From the NCBI RefSeq assembly GCF_028858725.1, contig NC_084763.1, positions 4,898,001 through 4,962,000 of the forward strand: 64,000 nt of DNA, given 5' to 3'. Every line of letters begins with the position of its first letter. The stretch's first letter is position 1. The translations under genes were made by a program, and so were the position numbers. The notes beneath the pieces were generated by a model that did no database searches, was not told the DNA's origin, and was given only the letters and a program-made list of their open reading frames with translations. Source of the stretch: Colius striatus (taxonomy: Eukaryota > Chordata > Aves > Coliiformes > Coliidae). This document shows positions 57,494 to 64,000 of this stretch, in pieces.

Positions 57494-60284
57494 GTGAGTC
57501 CCCTCGCCTCCCGCTTCCCTAAAGGCTCCCGCTCCGCGGCGGCGCCGGGGAGGCTGCGCTGAGGCGGCCCCGGGGCCGTTGGGGGCGGCCCCGAGCAGTC
57601 AGGGGCGCGGGGGGCCCCGGAGGAAAGCGATTAACAGTGGTCCGTTTTTAATTGATTAGCGATTTGCAGTTCGTGGGCGGTGTTACCCCTGGCGCCGCGG
57701 GTGCTGGGCCGAGGGGGAGCCGCTGGGGCAGGTGCGGCGCGGGAGGCGGCTCGTTCTCCAGAGCAGGCCCACGGCCGCCGTGCTGGGCCCTCACCCTCGC
57801 AGCCGTGCGGTGAGGCAGGGCTGCCGCTGCCCGTCCCCGCACCCCGGCCCGTGAGCCAGGCGGCCGCCTTCGCGAGGAGACCGCCGGGGCGGCTGTCCGG
57901 CTGCACCTCGGCCCGGCACGGTGCTGCCGGCGGTACCGCCCCCGCCTTTTGGACGCTGCTCCGAGAGATCACCTATTACAAGCACCTCATTAAGCACCTC
58001 GGGGGTGAACCGAGTCGCAGTTACCGGCTACCGACATTCCATTAGCAGAGCCCATGGGAAAACGTGCTCCTCCTGCGGTGCCGGAGAGGAGTTTTTCCTG
58101 TTCTGCCTGGGTTCAGCATCCATTCTAGTTGCTGCTTCGTGCAGTGGCACACCATATCACTGCCTAGCCAGGGGCCTGGGCAAGTCTTTCATCTTCACAG
58201 TTCCCGTGGGAGCTGTGTCTTGTTGTTTTTGCATTGAATTTGAAGCAGAATGTCAGTGTTACCTTTATGTTGCTAATTGAGTGATGCAAGGGAGGAGTGG
58301 ATGAGTCTAAGTATGGTCTTTGAGGCTTATGTCTGAGGCAAAAGTCTGAAGGTGAGTGGGTACAAGGAATAGAACCAATACTCGCAAAATTTTGTGGTAT
58401 TAGAAGAGGGACACTTGTTTAATAGGTTACATTAAAGCAGAGAAACTACATACAAAAATAGTGACCATCAGGATTTGCTGCTACAGGAGGCTGTGAAAGC
58501 AGACAATATTTAACAGATTCTAAAAAAAAGATCAGCTGAGTTAAAATACATCAGGTCCATAAACAATATCCAAAAATGACTAGGCAGGTATTTGCCTTCT
58601 CACATCCCCTAACGTAACAGCTTTGTCAGCTGGGGAAGTATGAGAGCAGCGGGCCACAGGCAACGGCCAAGGTCATGGTATTTCTTTAAACTGCATTTCT
58701 TATTGCTGTTGTCCAGACAGAATGTGGCCTAGTATCTAGAAGAACTGTGGACTCCAGTCAGTAGGGCATTTCTTGTGCTCTTATCTTCCTTGCTTTGTTT
58801 ATTTTCTGTAGAGGCATGTGTATAAAATAGCATCGTTTTTTGCTAATAATTTTATAACAGCTGAGGAGGCTTGAGGAACTGAGGCTGCTGAGCACGATTT
58901 TTCTGTCAACCCACACCTCTCTGACTAAGCAATGAGGGAAGGGGGCTTTTTAAAACTCAGCCTAGTCCTCACAATATATCAGGATCCTATCATCACAGAG
59001 GTGCTAGTGGTCTTTTAAATTAGCTTGGGAAAATGTATGCTGCAGAGGAGCAACCCGGCAAAGGTTTGTAGGCTCCTGGGCTCAAGCTCACTGCAGAGCC
59101 CCACAGGGCTGCTTTTGTGCCCTAGTTCTGAGATATTTTTGGCTGTAATGTTTGCTTGCTTTTACTCTAAGTATGGACTTGAGAGATGGGAAGTGTTTTG
59201 GAAGTATGTGCCACTGCATGGCTTTAAATAAGGTAGTTTATCTCAGGCTTGGTCCCTGTTGTATGTTATGAAAGACTATCCAAACTTTTTTTTTTTTCAT
59301 CTGTCTTAGAAGAGGAGATTACTTTTGAATAGAAATGTGCAAGCTGGCCACTAGTAAAAACACTATGAACTCTGAGCAAAGGGCAGCCAAGCAAAGAATT
59401 CCGGTGTGATTCAAACATAACTGATTCTTGCTTACTTATTTTCCATTTGGGAGCAGAATTGTAACAGACTGAAGTACTCCCTCTGCTTCTAAAGGAGCCC
59501 AGTGTGTGGCGTTTTAACTCTGTTTCAACTTAATTGCAACCTGCTTGACTAGGATATGCTGAAATAGGTGTTGAGTCTTTGTGAGCTGTAGGCATAGGGA
59601 AAGTGACCAGGAAGCGAGTAGCAAAACACAGTGTAAATTTCACTGGTCCTGCTGATTTTTGAGGGCTTGGGTGAAGTCTTATTCACAAGGAGAGGAAAGG
59701 ATACCTGCCAATACATCACCTGCAGTTTCTGGGGTCATGGTTGCATCTGATAGCTCTTCCAGTGGACATTTCACTGCTGCTGTTGCATGTGTTAGCAGAA
59801 CCTCTTGCATTCATAAGAGTGCTGTAGGGTGACACCTGGTTTTGAGATGGAGCCAGCTGCTCGGGAAGAACAGAAAACACATGTGCTAACAGCGGAAGCA
59901 GCTTAGTCCCACAATAGATAACAGGGTTTACAAATAGCATAATGATTGTTTGCAAATACTATAATAATGGTTTTCAGCACTCATTGCATCATGGTTGTGA
60001 TCTATTGCCATCTGTTATAAGGAAGTCTTAATGAAGAAAGAGTGTATACAAGAAAAAATGGGGGGGAGGAGGAGTCACTGGGGGAAGAAGGCAGGGAGCC
60101 TGGATGGGCATTGCCAGAATCCAGTGTTTTTGGTTGTTGGACTTAATCTGGTTTTATAACAGTGTTTCTGTGTGACCCACTGTCTTGGGTGGTATGTGCA
60201 GAGTAACACTCCTTTGTGGCAGTCTGGGAAAAAAGGGAATGTATGTCATATGTTAAAACGGCTGATACTGGTTCCTGGTTGCAG
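57494..60284. other. GLB1: GLB1 first intron, part before the TMPPE exon
   Basis: The first ~470 bp are CpG-rich; the rest is AT-moderate. No exon or repeat element was recognised apart from a poly-T run near 59288-59299. Confidence 0.75.
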
Positions 60285-60371
60285 GCTTCGTTGATCCAAG
60301 GCATCCCTTCATAACCCCATTATTGCCTACTGGAGACTCTGCAGACAGAAAGGAGCGGTCAGGAAGCAAAG
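60272..60371 (+). promoter_or_regulatory. TMPPE: Splice acceptor and 5' UTR of the TMPPE exon
   Basis: 'ttcctggttgcag' ending at 60284 is a plausible acceptor 87 nt before the TMPPE start codon, fitting a transcript that starts at the GLB1 promoter and splices into this exon. If GLB1 exon 1 (ending at 57493) is joined here, the GLB1 ATG stays open for nine more codons and stops at 60312-60314 (TAA), upstream of the TMPPE ATG. Confidence 0.55.
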
Positions 60372-61688
60372 ATGATCTCCTTCAAGCAACTGCCCCTTGA
60401 AGCAAAGGCTGCAGTGGCTGCAGGAGTGGTTTTCTTCTCCACGATGCTGTCGCGGAGTTATGTGGCAGAAAAGCTCGATCTCAGGATGCGGCGATGGCTT
60501 CTAAGGCTGCAGATGGCACTGTTTGCTAATGCACTCATGTTGATAGGATCTCTTCATGTTTGGAAAAGCACAGTGACCACGTTCTCCAGGTCTTCAGCTG
60601 CCAGCTCCTTCTGTTTCATGCCGTGGAAAATAGCTGTGTTCATGTTTCTAGCTTTGGCTCATTCAAGCTTCTTTACGTTGCTATTTCTCGTGGCAGAAGA
60701 GCCTTATTTCTTTTCTTTAGCTGCCTACACTTGCCTTGGGGCTTATATCATTCTTATCTTCTTCCTCTTCACTCTAGGCTCGGTAGAGCAGGCTTACAAG
60801 TTATTGGCTGGGAGAAGTGCTAAGGCAGGCACTGGCAACAAGAACAGAATGGCGATGAAACCAGTTTTGGCAGTCATGCTGACAATTGTGCTGACTGTTG
60901 TCGGGTTGTTAAATGCTTCCCAGCCTCCTATGGTGAACTCAGTGGAGGTTCCAGTTCACAAACTGCCCTCAACAATGAATAATCTGAAAGTGGTGTTGCT
61001 TTCAGATATCCACCTGGGGCCCACAGTTGGGAAGACCAAGCTTGCCATGATTGTGAGAATGGTTAAGGCTTTAAAACCAGATATCACTGTGATTGTTGGG
61101 GACCTTACTGACTCTGAGGTAGACATCATACGACCTGCTGTGGAGCCTCTTGGAGAACTTAACTCCCCTTTGGGGACTTACTTTGTCACAGGAAACCACG
61201 AGTACTACACATCAGATGTTAGCAACTGGTTTGAGCTGTTAAAATCTTTTAATATTCAGCCACTCCATAATGAGAATGTGAAGATAGTCTCACCAAAGAG
61301 CACTGATGACTGGTTCTGCCTGGCTGGTGTTGATGATATTGAAGCAGATGTATTGCGCTACTCAGGGCATGGCATGGATTTAAAAAAAGCTCTCAGAGAT
61401 TGTAGCAGTGAGCATGCAATAGTGCTGTTAGCTCATCAGCCCGTTGCTGCTAAGTGGGCCCTTCAGGAGAGGCCAGACATCAATTTAATTCTCTCTGGCC
61501 ATACTCACGGAGGGCAGATCTTCCCCCTGAACGCTGGAGCTTATTTGCTGAATCCATTCTTTGTTGGCTTGTACAAAGTTGGGCAGAACACCTTTGTCTA
61601 TGTTAGCCCAGGGACGATGTACTTTGGAATACCCATGAGGCTGGGTAGCAGAGCTGAAATAACAGAGATCATTCTACGTTCTCCTTGA
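60372..61688 (+). CDS. TMPPE: TMPPE, transmembrane protein with metallophosphoesterase domain
   Basis: An intronless 438-residue ORF nested in GLB1 intron 1, same strand (human TMPPE about 453 residues, same arrangement). The N-terminal half has about five hydrophobic helices (roughly residues 10-30, 45-65, 80-105, 110-135, 160-185). The C-terminal half is a calcineurin-like metallophosphoesterase with all metal-binding motifs: D212-x-H214 (LLSDIHLGP), GDLTD with D244, GNHE (274-277), H355 in LLAHQP, and G376-H-T-H-G-G. The catalytic site therefore looks intact. The substrate is not known to me. The ATG has A at -3. It likely shares the GLB1 promoter. Confidence 0.96.
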   Translation: MISFKQLPLEAKAAVAAGVVFFSTMLSRSYVAEKLDLRMRRWLLRLQMALFANALMLIGSLHVWKSTVTTFSRSSAASSFCFMPWKIAVFMFLALAHSSFFTLLFLVAEEPYFFSLAAYTCLGAYIILIFFLFTLGSVEQAYKLLAGRSAKAGTGNKNRMAMKPVLAVMLTIVLTVVGLLNASQPPMVNSVEVPVHKLPSTMNNLKVVLLSDIHLGPTVGKTKLAMIVRMVKALKPDITVIVGDLTDSEVDIIRPAVEPLGELNSPLGTYFVTGNHEYYTSDVSNWFELLKSFNIQPLHNENVKIVSPKSTDDWFCLAGVDDIEADVLRYSGHGMDLKKALRDCSSEHAIVLLAHQPVAAKWALQERPDINLILSGHTHGGQIFPLNAGAYLLNPFFVGLYKVGQNTFVYVSPGTMYFGIPMRLGSRAEITEIILRSP

Positions 61689-62417
61689 GGAGTTTTCCAG
61701 TTAACAGACTTCTGCCATCCTTTTTGGTCAGTATATTCGCTGTTCTGCTCTGAAAGCAAATCTGTTTTTCAGGGAAGCCAGAAAAGATGATTTGGACTTG
61801 ATTTCAGATGGCTCTGTTAAATTTGAGCAGAAAACACTAACAATATCTTTGGCCTGTGGAGCAAATGTGGAGCATGTTAAGATACTGAAGAAATCGGTTC
61901 TTTGAGCTCATTATTACTGAGGTTCTGCATTTAAAGACAACACTGATGTCATAGAGCTAGTGTGTGTCCTGTGCATGTTTAGTAATATGTGTCCTGCAGC
62001 TCCTTCGTGTTCCACTGTTTATTATCCATCAGGCAGCTGCCTTATCTCAGACAGATAAAGCTCTGATCCCTTGCAGTGAAATCACTCATGCACGTTTTGC
62101 AGAAGGGACTGCAAAGTGTCTGAATGTGTAAACTCAAGAAGCCTTATGCTAGAAATGTTATAGAAAGGGAATAGTTTGGGTATTTTTATTGAGGCTGGGT
62201 ATCTTCACCCTGCTAGCTGCATGCAGCATGCACTGGAGCTTCTAGTCTGTGCTGCTTACCAGTACAGTAAGTTGCCAGGCATCAGCTCCCCGAGTTCATT
62301 TCTTTCCAGTTAAAAAGCCTTATAGATTGATATCAAAGGATTAAAGTATCCCTCTTTCTGCAGGCATTTTACATAGAATAACTGGGCATCTAGTAATTTC
62401 TTACTGAAAACTGCTCT

Positions 62418-62423
62418 AATAAA
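62418..62423 (+). terminator. TMPPE: Candidate TMPPE poly(A) signal AATAAA
   Basis: The first canonical hexamer after the TMPPE stop, about 730 bp downstream. Confidence 0.35.
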
Positions 62424-62880
62424 AGCAAATGAGAAAGAAAAGTCATAAGTAATGTAACTTCTGTTGCTCTCTGGGCATATGCAATACCTCCTAACGTAAA
62501 GCACAAGATCCAAAGCTGAAATACTCAGTCTCTTTTCTCTTGATTCTCTATTTTTTTGTTTATGCTTATTTTCCTGTCTGTTTTTTTTTTTTCTCTCACA
62601 AGAGTAAGGAGATGCTCTTTGAAAACAATGCAAATAAGTTAAGCTTGAACTTCTAAGGTTTTAATATTTCAAGTAAATGGTGTCCTTTTTTAAGAAGATC
62701 AAACTCTGCACTAGGTGGCTTTCCTGAACAGCATTTGCATATCAATGTCCTGGTTGTCTGATAGGCACAGAGCAGAGTAACTGCTACAGGATGATGAGGG
62801 ATGGAGAATTTCCTCTCTGTCTTTCCTAGAAGGTCTTAACACAATATCATTTTGGGAAATTTGAGGTATTAAGAAATACT

Positions 62881-62886
62881 AATAAA
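62881..62886 (+). terminator. TMPPE: Candidate TMPPE poly(A) signal AATAAA (second)
   Basis: A canonical hexamer about 1.2 kb after the stop, followed by a U/GU-rich stretch ('gtttttgcttccttatct', 'ttgtgttcatg'), which makes it the better-supported of the two. Confidence 0.4.
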
Positions 62887-64000
62887 AACGTTTTTGCTTC
62901 CTTATCTTTGTGTTCATGTAAGAAAGCCAGGATGTAAATTAAAGTGCATTTATTGTCCAGACTGATGAGACTTGTGTACATCTTCCTCTCCGCTCCCACC
63001 TTACTGTTGGAGTGTGCAGTGCCACAAACAGTAAAAGGCTGGGAATCCTGCTGCTGCAGCTGTAGCCACAGGGTTTCCTTAGCCTCTGCCTTTCTTCCCA
63101 CCAGTACTTAGGTTCCTCTCAGTCAGACCCACGTAGCCAGTGAAGTTTTGAAGTTCCACTCCCTTCAGCACCACCTCCAGCAGAGTTTCTAACTGCTAAG
63201 CTGCTTTTGTATCCCGTTCCTCTGCACAAATGTCTTTGGTTTTCAGTCAAGAGGAATACTGAGAGATACTGTAAATGTGTCACGTGCACTGGAAGATTGG
63301 AGAGTTCAGAAGTCAGTCCTTTTTTTAGCCTGGAAACTGAACACCTGACCAGCTGGGCTCTCTGCTTCCCAGACTAGATAATTTCTGTTTAGCAGCAGCA
63401 GCTATCCTTTTTCAAACGTTTCTTAATGCTTGAGTATCCTAAAGTTTCCATGTATATCAAACATTTCCCACTGCCCTCATGGGATCCTCATGAGGTTTTT
63501 TTTCTGATCCATGGTGTAGTGTCAAATGGTCTTAGGTAGAGAGAATCTTGATAGCCTCTAATTCTCTGTTTACTTATAAAAATGCCTTCAGTTAAAAACC
63601 TGTGTTCTGGGTTTAGTAGTGCAGAGTATTCCTTCTAGGCCAGTGGTCTAGGAAGGCTTAACTGGTTATACTGAAGGTTATTACTATGTTAAGATGACTA
63701 ATTCTTAATCAAATTTCCCCATCAGGAGGCTTTTGTGGGAGTGGTTTTAAATGACATTATTTTCCCAGTGAGTTGCTACTTTCCTTTTTTTTTTTTTCCC
63801 AGCTATTTTTATTAGTCTTCTCATTCTGTCCCACTGTGTGCAGAAACTTAGCTGAAGTGGTCCCTCTGTCCCATGGATGACTTCATTACTTTGTACATGC
63901 CCCCTCTTGGAAGATCTTTTGTGTATCCTTTCAGCAGCAGATACACATCCTTTAAGGAGTGGTCCTATTATAATTTCATAAGTTTGAGTCCTCCTAATTT

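Larger units (their letters stand above)
56300..57960. promoter_or_regulatory. CpG island / divergent promoter of CRTAP (-) and GLB1-TMPPE (+)
   Basis: A GC-rich, CpG-dense block covering CRTAP exon 1, the 648 bp between the two start codons, GLB1 exon 1 and the start of its intron. GC-box (Sp1-type) matches include GGGGCGGG at 56896-56903 and 57329-57336, plus 'gaggcggggc' near 57344. No TATA box stands out. This is the usual look of a shared housekeeping promoter; where initiation occurs cannot be fixed from sequence. Confidence 0.85.
61689..64000 (+). other. TMPPE 3' UTR and continuation of GLB1 intron 1
   Basis: No further coding exon recognised to the window end; in particular nothing resembling GLB1 exon 2. 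Candidate poly(A) signals for TMPPE lie at 62418-62423 and 62881-62886. Poly-T runs occur near 62580 and 63786. Confidence 0.6.

Noticed and set aside
57183-58280. Several 90-120 codon ORFs around GLB1 exon 1
   Set aside because: GC-rich, stop-poor DNA gives open frames on both strands. Only the 18-codon signal peptide ending at a consensus donor fits a gene model.

Overview
This is nuclear DNA from a bird. It is intron-rich and mostly AT-moderate, it carries more than a dozen avian-type CR1 LINE fragments (with the characteristic ATTCTATG-type 3' ends), and it shows the conserved vertebrate gene order SUSD5 - CRTAP - GLB1/TMPPE (human 3p22.3 order, from general knowledge). The CR1 copies closely resemble one another, and some keep long open stretches of ORF2. 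This suggests a lineage with fairly recent CR1 activity; the species cannot be named from the window.

Layout. (1) Bases 1-28856 (+): the 3' two thirds of SUSD5. Three coding exons are visible: the second half of the Link domain (8468-8586), the sushi/CCP domain (18455-18643), and the long last exon with the acidic Ser/Thr-rich stalk, transmembrane helix and His-rich tail (27574-28856). The exons for the signal peptide and the first half of the Link domain were not found and are probably off the left edge. The introns are rich in CR1. (2) Bases 28857-38773: the SUSD5 3' UTR, intergenic DNA with more CR1 copies, and the CRTAP 3' UTR. The two genes converge here. (3) Bases 38774-56791 (-): complete CRTAP in seven coding exons (465, 150, 172, 129, 146, 84 and 63 nt including stop), giving a 402-residue protein. 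(4) About 56300-57960: a CpG island that serves as a divergent promoter between CRTAP (-) and GLB1/TMPPE (+), with start codons 648 bp apart. (5) Bases 57440-64000 (+): GLB1 exon 1 (signal peptide) and part of its first intron, in which the single-exon TMPPE coding sequence (60372-61688) is nested.

How the genes relate. CRTAP is a subunit of the ER collagen prolyl 3-hydroxylase complex. GLB1 is lysosomal beta-galactosidase. TMPPE is a multi-pass membrane protein with a metallophosphoesterase domain, apparently transcribed from the GLB1 promoter. SUSD5 is a predicted hyaluronan-binding single-pass membrane protein. They are neighbours by ancient synteny rather than members of one pathway.

The most unusual observations are: an exact 21-bp tandem duplication that copies the CRTAP exon 4 splice donor, where use of the outer copy adds an in-frame stop; a 27-codon upstream ORF that would form if GLB1 exon 1 is spliced to the TMPPE exon; a CR1 fragment flanked by an 11-bp direct repeat and facing an opposite-strand CR1 as a long inverted repeat; and a sharp contrast between a CR1-dense left half and a right-hand 25.7 kb with no CR1 recognised. 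No prokaryotic feature, virus, CRISPR array, rRNA or tRNA was seen.
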